Positions 1 to 13,131 are shown, numbered from the stretch's first letter. The stretch is DNA of 64,000 nt from Cyathus striatus (GCA_025738555.1 JAOVFP010000021.1:434001-498000), one strand, 5' to 3'. Numbers and translations are program-made. Notes: a model not told the origin generated them from the letters alone.

Positions 1-2048
1 ATATCACAAGGGTGGAAGTGCTACAGAAGGGTGTTGTGGCTTGGGTGGCTAGAGAGAGTAGAGAGGGCTCTGTTATGGTATATCACCTTATTATATAAGT
101 AAAAGTACTATACCTTCGCATTTCTACTTACCTAGAGTATTCAACTACTGGCCTACATATTTTCTCACATAGAACTGAATGTTCTATACCTTTCTACATC
201 ATTGGAGAGTCATACAGAATAGTCTCGCTTACTGTAGAACATATGGGACACTACTAGATATCATGATTTCATCAGTATATAGGTTTGATGTAGTTGATTA
301 GAATGGATATACTTTTTTACTGTTAATTCTTGCAACCTGCTCTAAGACAACTAGTACTGTTCCAACACTACTAGTCTACTACATTAATTCAAGACCTTGC
401 TCTGAATTTAGTGTACTTCATCGCTCCTCAACCATCAAGACTATGCTCTGACGATCCATGATAAATATCTCACACTTCGCTTGTAGTTATCTCCAGCGAT
501 ACTTTTAGATCCTTTGGTTATCAAGATCTACTCGGTTAGGCTATTAATGACTCAACTCTATTCAGGATAACTCCCTCATATTGCAGAACTCAAGAACCAT
601 ATATGTATCTATACTAACGCTACTACTGACAATTGTATTCAAAGGAATACACCAGTGCGGCATAGACACATGGTCCATAACAGGCTCTGCAGCATCTACT
701 AGATTGTACATGATGAAAAGTACATGCCCCAGAACAACTTTTGACTCTCTTTTCAACTTTTTCACAGCATACTGTCAGTATCTTTCCATGCACTATGCAT
801 TGCAAGTCTTCACAACTTCCCATCTGACCTTGTGGCAATTTTGTGTCTACCTCTCTCACCATCATCCTTCAAATTCCAATCTCTACCTTACTCAAAGTCC
901 ATCCTGCCACAAGAACTCCTTCATCACATTTGTTCTGTGTGGTTTAAGTCCTCCATACACAGTTGTAAACTCCTCCTCCCAGGACCTTTCATCGACTCCT
1001 GTGTGCATTCAACATCCACATCACAGTGATGTACAATCACTTTCAAGCCAGTGGGTCACAAGTGGCTGCTTCATTTTTCAATGAATGATCTAGCTATGCA
1101 CTTCAACTTCACAGCCACATGACTGCCAATGTCTTGCCTTCCAATGCCAACTCCCAATAGAATATTGATGTCCACTGTACCTTCTCTGCTGCCTTTGTCA
1201 CCCACTGCTTTCATCCCCTCTACTGCCACCTCACCATCACCTTCAACAACCACCTTGCCTCTATGTCGACTGCCTCTTTCACTACCTACTCCTGCATCAC
1301 ATCATGTTCTTCCACTGCCTCCTTGGCCTCAACTTCCAACACCATTGAGCTTTCACTTTCTCCCCCACCTGGACTACTGGACTATACCATGATCAAATCG
1401 TGAAACTTCTTCTTACATCCACCTCACACCACTTCACTGCCTTCTTCACTCCTCCCCCAGACACACACATAATGTCTACCAAACCCTCCAAGATCAACTT
1501 CAACCAACATGTGGACTGCGACCATTACATCGAGTATGGGCTGGATATTGCTCATTTTGGGATTGCATGTTATCTGGGGGAGGGAGGTTGGGTGTCAGGT
1601 TTAATGGTTCATCTCTTTTCCCCTCTTTATTTATGTTTTCTACCTCCTCCACCCTCATGCCAATCTCTGCATATGCTTCAACTATGTCACCACCTGCTTT
1701 AACTCCTCTTCTCATTCATCCCCTCTCCTCCCCCCATTCCATCATCTCCAAACTTATTGATGTCTGAATGGCACATCATTCATGCCTTCATAAACATGTG
1801 CTCCCATCTCCACCTTCACTCCTCCTCCACCTGTTATTTCACCTCACGTTCATCCTCCACATGATGGCCTCCACTCCCACCACCACTTCATCTACAACCA
1901 CTTCAATGACCACTTCTCCCCATGTATACACTACTGATTCTGCAGCATGTCTCACTTATCCCACTACAGCACATATCTATACCACCACTCAAACACTTCC
2001 CATCCCACTATACACATGATCACATTGTCACCTCCTCTCTCATTTGTA
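1..2048. other. Flanking DNA without a supportable gene
   Basis: I see no gene here. The stretch around 1130-1340 is pyrimidine-rich and is open in several frames only because of its composition. The translations are Ser/Pro/Thr/His-rich without domain-like character. Positions 2049-2055 (ATGCTGT) are the left target-site duplication of the large element that starts at 2056. Confidence 0.5.
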
Positions 2049-2055
2049 ATGCTGT

Positions 2056-2119
2056 CATAAGTGTCAGCCAAATTTCTCATTTATCATAGGCCTTATATGA
2101 TATGGGATATCATATAAGG
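2056..2119 (+). repeat. Left terminus and hairpin of KDZ element
   Basis: The terminus CATAAGTGTCAGCC is followed by a perfect palindrome at 2091-2119: 13-nt arms (CCTTATATGATAT and its complement) around GGG. The right terminus carries the same palindrome with 11-nt arms. Confidence 0.85.
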
Positions 2120-2162
2120 TCTGAGTTTTATGAGTGAGGCATATACTATATGTATATACAGG

Positions 2163-2525
2163 CTATTCATAAGTACTCATTACTTTATGCTTCCTATTAT
2201 TATTGTAATGCTACTATGTGTACTCATAAGTACTCATTAATTATACTTCCTATTATTATTGCTTCCTATTATTATTGTAATGCTACTATGCATACTCATA
2301 AGTCCTCATTACTTTATGCTTCCTATTATTATTGTAATGCTACTATGTGTACTCATAAGCATTCATTACTTTATGCTTCCTGTTATTATTGTAATGCTAC
2401 TATGGTACTCATAAGTACTCATTAATTTATGCTTTCTATTATTATTGTAATACTACTATTATACTCATAAACACTCATTACTCTATGCTTCCTATTATTA
2501 TTGTAATGCTACTATGTGTACTCAT
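2163..2525 (+). repeat. Left subterminal tandem array of KDZ element
   Basis: About six or seven copies of a unit near 55-60 bp containing TACTCATAAGTACTCATTA and TATTATTATTGTAATGCTAC. The same unit, inverted, forms the longer right array at 17165-18235. These are candidate transposase-binding repeats (inference). Confidence 0.85.
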
Positions 2526-4580
2526 ATGATAAATTGTGTATATAATAACAAATATTATTGCTATACTAAGGTACTATCTAAATATTCATACAAGCTACAT
2601 ATACCAACTACCTACAATGAATCATGGTAACAGGGTGGTAGTGTCATGGAAGAGTGAGAGGCACTGCTGCCAGTGTCATTGTAAAACAGGAAGTGGAATG
2701 TGGTGGTAGGCCATCATGGGCAATACAGTGTGGTGGTGGAGGGAGAGAAGTGGGCAAGTGGATAAGCGCGAGAGGCGACTTGAGGTGAGTGACATTGGCG
2801 TCAATGCTGTTCTGTCCACCGGAACCGACACTGCATTCGTGTTATTGAGGTAAAGGGGTGGTTAAGGTGGGAGACGAGGAAGTGGGATGGGAGGTTATGA
2901 TACAAGTTATTAGCGGTGAGGTGGTTGTAGTGGTGGAAGAAATGACTGCTAGGCGAGTTGTTGAAATGATGATACCACTGGTGTGGGAGGAGAAAGGAGG
3001 AGAGGAGGAAGAGGAATGGTGGCGGTGGTTAAGGCTGTGGCGGACGATAGACATAGCATCTCTGTGCACTCGATGGACGTGGTAGTGGAGACTGTCTCCA
3101 TTGTGAAGGGGGAGGGGTAAGAGGAGGTGCAAGATGGCTATGCCGTGATGAGCAGCAGTGTGAGATGGCCAGATGGTAGTGGTACAAAAGGGTGAGGCGA
3201 CAGTAGGAGGTGAAGTGGTGGTGTGGATTGAGACTCCCCTGTCCTCGAATCCCTCATTGCGCGTCCGATATAATACATATTGAGTGCAGAGGCACCGGTG
3301 TGTAACCTTGTATGTGCAAAATCATGGATACTGGGTGGACGGTATGATTCGATTTGTTCTGAGATGGGGCATTCTTGATCTATTATAATATCATAGTATC
3401 ATCAGCACATATTGAAAAAGAAGAATGAGAAATAGAGGGGAGGAAGAAGGAAAGAAACATACTTTCAACATGAACAACAACACCCCTCATCCACTTATTT
3501 TTCCAATTCAACGGTACCTAAACCCTGAGAAGACTCAGTTATTTGGTGGCCTGTTTGGAGGAGGAGGTATCCTATATGGAAAGCCTTCATGTATCATTAG
3601 TATCCGAACTAAAAAGAAAGAAGGAAGGAACGTACAACAAAATCAACAAAACAAGGATCCCTCTGTTCAGCCCTAAGCGTCCTACCACACTGGTGGCAGC
3701 CTTCACATAATCCTCGCCAAACTCCAAAGGCCACGAAATGATCAATCTTTTGGGGTATCACTCTATCGTGAAGCCGTGGTGGTAGAAGGTGGTGATAAGA
3801 TTGTGCAAGACAGTGGGGTTGTTTTGTTGGTGGGGACTAGGTGCGTGAAAACGATGAGATGGCGGGGTGGTGCAGGTTGAAGGGAGGTGCTGGTTCTGGG
3901 GCCAGGGAGAGGGCCTAGGGCCGTTAATGAAGGTGGGCAATGTTGCGCCACTGGGACGTCAAGCAGGGAGGTGGGATGAGGGGGTTAGGCTGGTGGGAGG
4001 CGAGGTCATGGGGTGGTAAGAGACGGGGTCGTGCCAAAAGATTTGGAAACCCCTGGAAACGTCGTCCTCATTATGACGCAGAGGGAGAGGAGAGAGTTGT
4101 CAAGGCTAGGCGACGAGGCCTCGAAACTGTTCCTACCTACGTCGTCGGGACGCAGGGAATAAGCGGATGGCATGGCTCCGATGCCGTTCCCACCAGATCT
4201 TCACCAAGATGCAGGGGAGAAGGACGGAGGGGGCCATTAGGGGCCATTGTTGGCAAGATGGCATTGCGGAGGGTGGCTTAACAACATGAGGCAGCCATCA
4301 AAGAAGCGGAGGTGATGCTGTGGGGGGCGTGAGAAACCAGGCAAGGATGAGGCTGTGTGAGGGATGGGCTCACCTCGTTCCACATGCATTGACAAACCAT
4401 GGATGTCGAGTTGAAGCAGCACCAATGCTTGCCACCGTGTGTCATGGCATTGATGACTTTGGAGGAAGCTGATGTCCTAGACAACGCGGTGGGGGTGGGG
4501 GCGTTTGGGGTAGGGATGGTGCCGGGAGGAGAAATAAATATAGAAAGTCTTGACTGACATGATTTGAGGATAGTAATGAC
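2526..4580. other. Interior of KDZ element, no gene recognised
   Basis: Purine-rich, partly G-rich sequence (2640-3240 and 3780-4520) on the plus strand. ORFs here are composition-driven and I recognise none. There are no tandem repeats long enough to annotate. Confidence 0.4.
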
Positions 4581-4589
4581 TAAAGTGAC

Positions 4590-4730
4590 GAGGGAATTAG
4601 TTTCAGAAAACTAATTCCCTCGCGACCTGCAAACTATGCGCTAATAGTAACATCGACGAATTGGAAGAGCGCTGAACTAAATACCTCCAATTGAAGTCAT
4701 GAGGGAATTTGTTTCTAAACAAATTCCCTC
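4590..4730. repeat. Two related perfect hairpins
   Basis: Hairpin 1 spans 4590-4621: arms GAGGGAATTAGTTT and complement, loop CAGA. Hairpin 2 spans 4701-4730: arms GAGGGAATTTGTTT and complement, loop CT. The arms differ at one position (A versus T) and the change is matched on the opposite arm. Both are followed by CTCGYGACCTG. They may be the remains of a small palindromic MITE. Confidence 0.7.
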
Positions 4731-4959
4731 GTGACCTGAAAATTAATTGTGCGCTTAGATTCAGTACAACTAATGTAATCGCAGATAATAACATATATTC
4801 AGTATGAGCTTCAAAGAGGTAAGATAAGTCATATTATGTATAAAGCAAAAACAGAATACGAGCATTAGTAGTAGATATAGCGAGGTAAGTTGAAAAGTTG
4901 ATTTAAGAAGAGATGTAAATAAGTGTAGAAAGTAGAAAATACGATGCTTTGAATAAGGC

Positions 4960-5620
4960 TGTCATATCCCATATTGCCTACCTCCGGACTCCTATGCTTT
5001 ACTCCGCCTTTTCCTTTGCTTACTCCGAACCTTGATTATGTTCTTAATATTACATATTGATTACTGTACATAGATTACTCTCGTTTCCTATCTTCTGTTC
5101 TACTGAGCTATCCCCTCAGTAATGTAGTATACATCTCGTAGTGAGTTACTTATCATTCTTAAGTGCGCCACTATCTGTTTTACTTTACACTGCCATATGC
5201 GCTCACTTCTCCGACGTGTTTTATTATGTTTAATTAGTTATAGTCTTTATTCTACGTATGCCTACCCTGACCGTACTTCTCCGCTGGCCTTGGCCAGCAG
5301 CCTTTACTTACTCCGAGTCTCTAGTATTTAAGTAGTACTCGATTTGTACTTAGACTCAGTTTCATATTGAACTATGTCCTCACCCTTTCGTCTGACTTGA
5401 GTTACACCTCTCGTCTTCCATCTCTTGTCTTCTCCGAAGGGCTTGCCCTTACTCCGAAATACAGGACCAGGAATCCCAGGGGCGCAGCACATAAGCTGAA
5501 GCCAAAGTCCTACCCCCTGAGTTATCGTTCTCCGCCTTCATCTATTACTCACCCCTCATTTCTCTGCAGTCACCCTCTCGTACTCTGCCGCCAAGTCAGG
5601 CTAGGGGCACGGTTGTGACA
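4960..5620 (+). mobile_element. Solo LTR, family A (661 bp)
   Basis: Begins TGTCATATCC and ends GTTGTGACA (TG...CA), flanked by the 5-bp duplication AAGGC (4955-4959, 5621-5625). A second copy at 50101-51107 has the same boundaries and its own 5-bp duplication, which confirms the ends. No internal retroelement sequence is adjacent, so this is a solo LTR left by LTR-LTR recombination. It lies inside the KDZ element and so arrived after it. Confidence 0.9.
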
Positions 5621-5889
5621 AAGGCAGAGATTAAAATGAATATACTAAATCTATCATGACTAAATAAAGAAAAAGAAGTATTAAAATTCCCATTACCTTT
5701 TAAGGTAGTTGGGTTATTCTCATAATCATACCCAATTACTTTCGACGACTTGATATAATACAATCAGCTACAAAGGATAATAGATATGGACAATAATACG
5801 TACACTTTCTTTGGCCTTGGAGTGGTTTCTTTACTGGTACCTCACTTCATGCCTGAAAGCACAGGTGTGGTGTCGACTTGCCTAAACAC

Positions 5890-8161
5890 TCAAGTCATGT
5901 CATCAACCGCATCCCAAAGTTTACCCATTGAGTCATCTGGCGCTTGCTGAATGGCAGAAACCCACCAGGACAGTGAAATAATTACGCAACACAACCCTAA
6001 AGGCCCACCACAGAACAATGTCTCCCACTGGTGAGTATTCAAGGGCAAAGACTTGATGAGACCCCCAGTATCAGAAATACGCCACTGTGGTTGAATGGTC
6101 AGCCACCATGTCATCCATGACTGTCCATACTTTGAAGCTGTTATAGGTGAGACAGCTATTACACTTCTATGATGTTGAATCCACCAACCAACTTCACTGG
6201 GACAGTTTAAGGTGGGAAATGCCTGTTATATTTCAGAATAAGTATGCATATGATCTGAAAGTAAAAACATACTAATATATCTGGTTTCCTCAATTCAAAA
6301 CTCTTCCACTCCGTCACCAGAGCTTGCCAGCATGGGTCTAATGATATGTTCCGAAGATATTGCATGTACTGGTGTGTATATTCTGGTAACAGCCTAACAT
6401 CATCTTCTGTGATGACCGATGCTGAAGTCACACTATTGCTGCCACCCCTGAAACATGGGAACTAAATCAACACTATGCAACAAAACAAAAATAATGAACA
6501 TACAACTGTTCATTACTGCTCGCAACAGAAGATGCCATGGTACCATCAGTGTCATTGGAAATGGTTGACATATCACTGATGGAACAACACACTAAAATTA
6601 GATAACAGATACAAAATCGGGAGGTATTCAAATAAATACCTTCCACTACTGCTCTCCAGGCACTTGGATTTGCGAAGGGGGGTAGTATTCTGACCGAACT
6701 CAGTATCATCGGATTTCTTATGCACTGTCTTCAGTTTTCTGAGCTGTTTTTGCTTCACAAGACTTGGTGGCTGATCAGTGCTTTGATCCTTCAAGCACAA
6801 CTGAGCAAGAAATAGGTCATTTCGAGCTATGTTCGCTTTGTGGTTGGCTTCATACTGGGAGATTCAGTGGCCATCAGAAGTTCTGACATATTCGACAGGT
6901 GGCATGTGAGGTTCTGTATCCACGTGAGAGCCCTCTTTGTCTGGACCTTCATTCTCTTCGCATTCATCATTGCCCCCATGCTCACCTCCACCCTCTGTGG
7001 CTTGCTCTTCATCCTGATTACTGGAATCATTTTCACTGCTCGGACTAACTGTGCAATGCTGGTCATTGGCAAGGCTATGTGAAAGGCATTCCTCTTCCGC
7101 TTCAGTACGTTCATTAGTATTGTATGCATATATGATTTGAATATGTATACACTCACAAAAGCAGTCGTAGAGGAAGTTGTCGAATTTATTTTCAATATCC
7201 GTTACAAATGTTTTATCTCCCATCCAAGTTTTCCAATCTTGTTCATTCTTATCAGTACCATAGTGCAAGCTATAATGAGACTGTAAGGACCTTTCAAATC
7301 ATATGAAACTGTTTATGTTGACATACATTACAGTTTCTAACTTTCCACCCCAAGACAGGCGTGGTCCTCCAGCAAAAATGGTAAATTTCCAGCCGCCAGT
7401 CAACTTCGAGAACTTAGTGACCATCTTAGCAATGGAAGCATTGAGCATTTTAATCGATCTAAGTACATGTGAGTTTAATGCATCATATGCAAGTACATCT
7501 GACTTACTCTTCATACTTTAGGTTGTCAGTCTCCCCACCACCAGACTCAGGAGGGTCATCACAACTCCCCTCGTGCAACTTGTCTTGGTAGTCTTTAACC
7601 TCTGCTCTGATGTATGCCCCCTCCTTGCTATAGTACCGTTGGATTAGCGCATTTTTGAATTGAAGTTTGGTCTTTCTGGGCTCAGTGTCTGATGGTGGGG
7701 AGGATTGGTATTCTTTCCATTGAGTGCTAATAAGAGGCTCTAGTTGATCTCCATACAGGATCTTATATACCTCCCAATCTTGGAGAACCTTCACATCGGC
7801 GGACTTCGTCGACTTCGAGTAAAGGAGGCTTCGAGTAGCTGCAGTAGAGTTGCGAATATGGTTTGGGAACCAAATGCTAAGGCGCTGCAACAATCAATCA
7901 TCAGTAGGTTGCATCTTCTAGTATAATGAAGTAAATGCTTACCTTGCACATAACTCTCCACTTATTAATCTCTGCTTTGTTGCCCCATTTCTTCTTCTCC
8001 TTCTTGGTAGGTGGCTGTCATCCCCACTCGATTCCCCATTCTTCATATATGTCAGAAAACCATGCCATTGTTTGTCATTTTTCTTTCGCATCGATAAATG
8101 CAGGAATCCTTTTTGAAAGCCACTTCTGTTGTGCAGTAGTTGTCCATTGTCGTCTGGTCAT
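5890..8161 (-). pseudogene. Uncharacterised agaricomycete repeat-linked protein
   Basis: A multi-exon minus-strand gene. The likely start is the ATG at 8161 (MTRRQWTTTAQQKWLSKRIP). The next blocks are around 7893-7504 (with WFPNHIRNST), 7500-7300 (with TIFAGGPRLSWGGKLETVM), 7268-7150 (HYGTDKNEQDW), an acidic Ser/Glu-rich linker at 7140-6860, 6431-6280 (YLRNISLDPCWQALV), and a C-terminal block at 6114-5890 (two WW pairs, FCGGPLGLC). From memory, this order of blocks recurs in many agaricomycete hypothetical proteins of unknown function found in repeat-rich DNA; I know no biochemical role. The linker has several stops and the C-terminal block ends in TGA earlier than I would expect, so I treat the gene as decayed. 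Its position inside the KDZ element suggests cargo, but it could be an older resident. Exon limits are approximate. Confidence 0.5.
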
Positions 8162-9059
8162 GGTAAACAATGAAAGAACCAGAGGGGAAAAGGATGTTGA
8201 ATGTCGAGGTGGACTGTGGAAGGGTTTCGAGTTGGAGAACGTTAAATTGGGAGATGTCAAAGCCAGAGATGTTGAAGTGAGAGATGTTGAAGTGAGAGAT
8301 GTCGAAGTGGGAGGATGTTGAAGTGAGAGAATTTTCAGGTAGGAGTGTTAAGGTTCAAGTAACTGTCGAGGTGAACTGGTATGCCAGGGAGAGTGGGGAT
8401 CTATGAATGTGGCAGGAAAAGGTTAATTTTTTCTGGCTTGACAGTGCGCCGCAAGGGTAATATTTTTGAATTCTTTCCTGGGTAACTGTTCCCTATCATT
8501 GAAATGTCTTTCTGAAAACCACTTCCCTGTATTATACAATGTATTTACAGTTCTTAAATACAATTCTGTTAGAACTATAGCTTTCTATATCTATATTTTA
8601 ATAATATACTGCACTGGAACACTCAGCAGACAACACTATGTTGTGCTTCATACTCCTGCTTGGACATCCCTGATAGCGAATTCCACCCAAAGAGTTACCA
8701 AAGTGATCAAAATGCAAGATGATGATAGTTGGCACTGAGATCCAAGTAAGTACTTTGACTAAAAAAAAAGATGAAGACACAGCACAAGGATGAAAAAGAG
8801 GGAGGTGATGACGTGGAAGTATGAGATTGGTGGCACAATAATAGTATTAGGAGTCTGAATGTATACACCTAAGTCTCCTAACCCTTTGAGTGAGACAGAC
8901 TAAAACCTGTAGCGTGTAGCAAAAACAATTAATATGCGAAGAAGCCATTGATCCATTGAAGACTAACATACTAGAGAGCCCTGAAATCCTATTACACTAC
9001 CAGTCTTAACTGTCAAGAAGCATGTAACAGATTGTCACAGTAATAGACTCTCACTCTGG
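8162..9059. other. Interior of KDZ element, no gene
   Basis: The short direct repeats GAGATGTTGAAGT around 8268-8330 are the only structure I see. Otherwise it is unremarkable AT-rich DNA. Confidence 0.4.
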
Positions 9060-9091
9060 AAAGCAATACCCAGTGACTAGTTGGTGATGCA

Positions 9092-9775
9092 TCCAAAATT
9101 TCATAGAATATACTTTGTTGATAATGTGAGAAGAGAAAAATATTATGGAAGAATAACTGAGTGAAAATGGATTGCACAAAAAGAGTAACCAAATATTGTT
9201 GCCAGTTACTGAATCACCAGGACTTCATTCATCCAAAAGAATGCACTTCATCAATAACATGAGAAGAGAAAAGTATGAGCGAAGAATAACCAAGTGAAAA
9301 TGGATTACATAAAAAGAGTGACAAGATATTGTCGCCAGTTACTGAATCACCAGAACTTCATTCATCCAGAAAGAATATACTTTTTGATAATATGAGAAGA
9401 GAAAAGTATGAGGGAAGAATAACTGAGTGAAAATAGATTTAAAAAAAAGAGTAACCAAATATTGTTGCCACTTACTGGATCACCAGGACTTCATTCATCC
9501 AAAATGAATATACTTTGTCAATAATGTGAGAAGAGAAAAGTATGAGTGAAGAATAACCGAGCAAAAATGGATCACACAAAAAGAGTAACCAAATATTGTT
9601 GCCAGTTAGTGAATCACTAGGACTTCATTCATCCGAAAGAATATATTTTGTTGATAATGTGAGAAGAGAAAAGTATGAGGGAAGAATAACTGAGCGAAAA
9701 TAGATTACACAAAAAGAGTAACCAAATATTGTTGCCAGTTACTGAATCGCCAGGACTTTATTCATCCAAAACAAC
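9092..9775 (+). repeat. Tandem array, unit about 133 bp
   Basis: About five degenerate copies of a unit that includes ATAATGTGAGAAGAGAAAAG, GAAGAATAACTGAGTGAAAA, AGAGTAACCAAATATTGTTG and ACTTCATTCATCC. Unit starts fall near 9092, 9232, 9361, 9495, 9628 and a partial one near 9759. The copies carry many single-base differences, so the array is not recent. It does not encode anything. Confidence 0.85.
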
Positions 9776-10411
9776 CAGTAAGATTGCAACAGTTAATCTG
9801 AATTAACGTTTACTGAACTGGAAACAGGTCAGATCTATATGTATTTTCAAATTCTTGAGGAAGTTATTCGTTTGTCTCTAGTGGTTGGGTTTGGTGTTGG
9901 AGCGAGGTCATCAGGTATGCAGCTGGATACTATGGCCTTAATGTTACTAACGATCATGTTTATTCAGAGTGCTGAATTGTCATCTCATTACAGGAATGTT
10001 AGAGACTGCAGCGCTGCAGCTTTGGTGTCCCACCAATTTCTTTCTTTCCATAGACAAGTATGTTGTATTTCTAGTAGCTAATCTATCTAAAGTGACTAAC
10101 ATTCATATTATAACAGCTTTTGTTTGGAGAACATTGAGCCGGAGTCTGCACCTGGAGATGTTAGACACATTGGTGGTGGTGGGAGGAGGTGGAGTGGACT
10201 TGGTGTAGGTGGGGGAGGTATTTAGCGTATCTACGAGTTGTACTCAATTATATTTTAATATAATATATTGAACTTCATAAAATAGGTAATATTAAAATAA
10301 AATAGCTAACGAATACAAAATCAAATGTACTCGACCAGACTCAATTTAAATTGAGCATAAACGAGTATATGGTCAAATTGTAAGGGAAATCGATTTTTTA
10401 TGATTTTATTG

Positions 10412-10528
10412 ATTCAGCTTGATTCTGCTCACTCACACTCGATTCCCACTCGATCCCAATACATCCACTTTTCACTGGGGGTGAGTACTAGCCCAGTGAA
10501 AAGTCCATTGAGGAGAATCAAGCTGAAT
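10412..10528. repeat. Double hairpin, possible MITE terminus
   Basis: Outer arms ATTCAGCTTGATTCT (10412-10426) and complement (10514-10528) enclose inner arms ACTTTTCACTGGG (10467-10479) and complement (10492-10504). A related end in inverted orientation (ACTTTTCACTGG, 11889-11900, preceded by related CTTGAT-type repeats) suggests a 1.4-kb non-autonomous element at about 10493-11900. I could not find a clean target duplication, so that extent is tentative. Confidence 0.45.
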
Positions 10529-10704
10529 CAAGTGCAGTCAAGTATGAATTGCACATAACTTTTATTAGTAAGTAACTCATTATCTTATCTGTTGCTTATT
10601 TTGCATTCAATTCAAATATTATACATACACTTTAAACTATGGACTTTGTCACCTGGCCTTTGTATATTGTACATCTTTTGTCTTTCCATTTTCCTATAGC
10701 AAAC

Positions 10705-10952
10705 AATCGACTAATGCAACACTAACTGCTTCAAGCTGAAGTTCTTCAATTTCAAACTCAGGCTCTTGATCAGATTGTGACATCATGTCAAAGGTCTGTG
10801 CACAGTTCGCTTCTCTGCCTCCTTCCACAATTGACTAACACAACACTAACTGCTTCAAGCTGAAGTTCTTCAATTTCAAACTCAGGCTCTTGATCAGATC
10901 GTGACGTCGTGTCAAAGGTCTGTGCGCAGTTCACTTCTCTGCCTCCTTCCAC
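10705..10952 (+). repeat. Tandem duplication of a 124-bp unit
   Basis: Copies at 10705-10828 and 10829-10952 align without gaps. They differ at eight positions. All eight are transitions, and each one turns a CpG in one copy into TpG or CpA (or leaves TpG in one and CpA in the other). The duplication is therefore recent in sequence terms but eroded by CpG transition. Confidence 0.92.
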
Positions 10953-13131
10953 TTCCTTCCCCCAGCTTCCTTCCTCCCACCCCAGCTTCTTCCTCTCCCT
11001 GTACTTCTTCCGATCCCCTCCTCTCCCCTTTCTTCCTTTCCTCTCTCCCCCCCTTTATCTTACATTTTCTTGCCACCAAGCTTTAAATGCCGCATTCTGA
11101 CTTTCCCTATCACTCTAGGTCTATCTTGAAGCTGAAAGTAGTGCATATAGCTGGCTGCCATATTTAATCTGCGTGTGGTAGGCAATCTAAAGGCTGGGAA
11201 TGGTGATTTTAGAGTATAGGTATGTCCACTGAGTATCTCTTTAGTCCCATATTAATAATATAACGTACCAGATAGTCACGCCATTACAGTGTTTGCGTGA
11301 TTGTGAAATCGCCAGCTATGCGGCACTCTAGCACCATTACTACCATTTGCTGACTCTTTTCGATCACATCAAGCCTCACTGCTGTTCCATGCAGAACTGA
11401 AGCCAACTTTCATTTTACTTGGGGGGCTATCAGCAAAGTTGTGAAGTGTATATTTCTGAATATCTTCATTAGTATTTCACTTATTCATTATTCATAGAGA
11501 TACATCTGAGGAAATGAGGGCCAAGCTAGGGTGGAGTTGTAGAAGGGGCTACTAGAGTGATTGAGGGGAGTGATATTAGCTGTGGGAGCTGGTTGAGGGG
11601 GGAGGGTAGTGTAGGAGGGGAGGGTAGCGAAGGGGGAGGGTAGGGTAAGGAGAGGGGGTAGTGGCAGGGGTAGCAGGGGGCAGGCCCAATGTGCTTGATC
11701 AGTGCTCCATTCAGTGTTTCGTCTCAATTCCACTCATACATTCCCAACTGTATTTATAATATTAATTGCTACTTGATTCCACTCGATTAAATCGAGCTAG
11801 GGTCCATATTTGTAAATTCTGCCAGTGCTGCATGCTTCGCTTGATTCGGCTTGATCCCAACTTGATCCACCTCGATTTGCCTTGACAGACTTTTCACTGG
11901 AGGTGCTGGCGCCAGTGAGTAGCTATATGTTAACATATATGCTAACATTTATATTCAAAGGGGTACAGCAGCGTTAGGTACATAAGAACCATAACAGAAC
12001 CTTGTTATAGCAGGTCATTGTTGCCATGTGCTCAATGCATGCATGCAGCATTGATACCACATAAGCCTCCCCCTGCTCGTCTTGACATTCCCTCCTACCT
12101 CACAATCTCAGTGTCATCATACCTCATAGAAACTGGCCACCAGCGTTATCCAGTCTTCTAGAATCCCCTCCTCTTGCCTCCCTGCCTGCCTCCTTTGCAT
12201 CAAGACCGTGATAACAGCAATACTAACCACCGACATCTCTTCCCACTCCTGACTACACAATCTCATTACACCTCATATACAACGGTGTTAGCGTTATCTG
12301 GACACCTCTCCCCCTCTCCTCCCATTCGTCACGATGATGACACCAAGTTCCGCTGGAAAACACATTGTCAAGACCTCGATGCTTCATCATGCTCCTTCCT
12401 CCTCCCCCCTTCCTCAACACCTGTCCCATTGGTGATAATGGCATTGACACAGCATACTTGGATGTGACACCTAGTTCCGCTGGCAAGCATGATGCTGCGT
12501 CAAGATGATGGTAATACCGACACCTCAACACCTGTCCCGTTGGTAATAAACACGTCAACTCAGTATGGGGACAATAAAGCAGTAGCGCTATTGGGAACTA
12601 CATTGGAGAAGGACAAGGGGCTACAAATGATGGAGATCGAAGAGCCTGAGGGTAGGGGAATGGAGTGAGGTGGGCACATAGACAGGAACATAGTTGATTA
12701 CCTTGGAGGATGTGGGTGATTGGGAAGTATGGGACTAGACACCTATCCTTACTATAGTCTAGTACTACTCATCATTTATGTTTACCTGATTCAGCCACAC
12801 GTTTGCTTTGCTTTCACTGGTTTCTTATCAGGACTCATTGTAGCACTAACCTAAGGAAGGAAGGCATAACAATGGCTGCTAAAACTGACATTGATGTTAC
12901 TCGGTGACTTTGCGGCATTGCCTCAAGTTTGCCATGTGCTGGGCTAATCTAGTTCTAGATAAATGTCACATGTCATGTGTCAAGCTAGTTCCTTTTATGA
13001 ATACATCATGGGCTGAATCACACTGTTTAATGTAAAATCGCAGGTGATCCAGTCTGATAATCTGATATTTCATGCAGATTGACCATTCAAAGTGTTGATT
13101 TATTTTTGGAAGTTCACTGATCTGTTAACAT
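10953..13131. other. Interior of KDZ element, no gene recognised
   Basis: Contains pyrimidine-rich tracts (10950-11070), a G-rich tract (11530-11690) and short repeats around ACCAAGTTCCGCTGG (12342, 12470). ORFs follow composition. Nothing recognisable lies between these and the KDZ gene. Confidence 0.4.

Noticed and set aside
1129..2019. Run of plus-strand ORFs
   Set aside because: Pyrimidine-rich composition gives Ser/Pro/Thr translations without domain features or shared splice structure.
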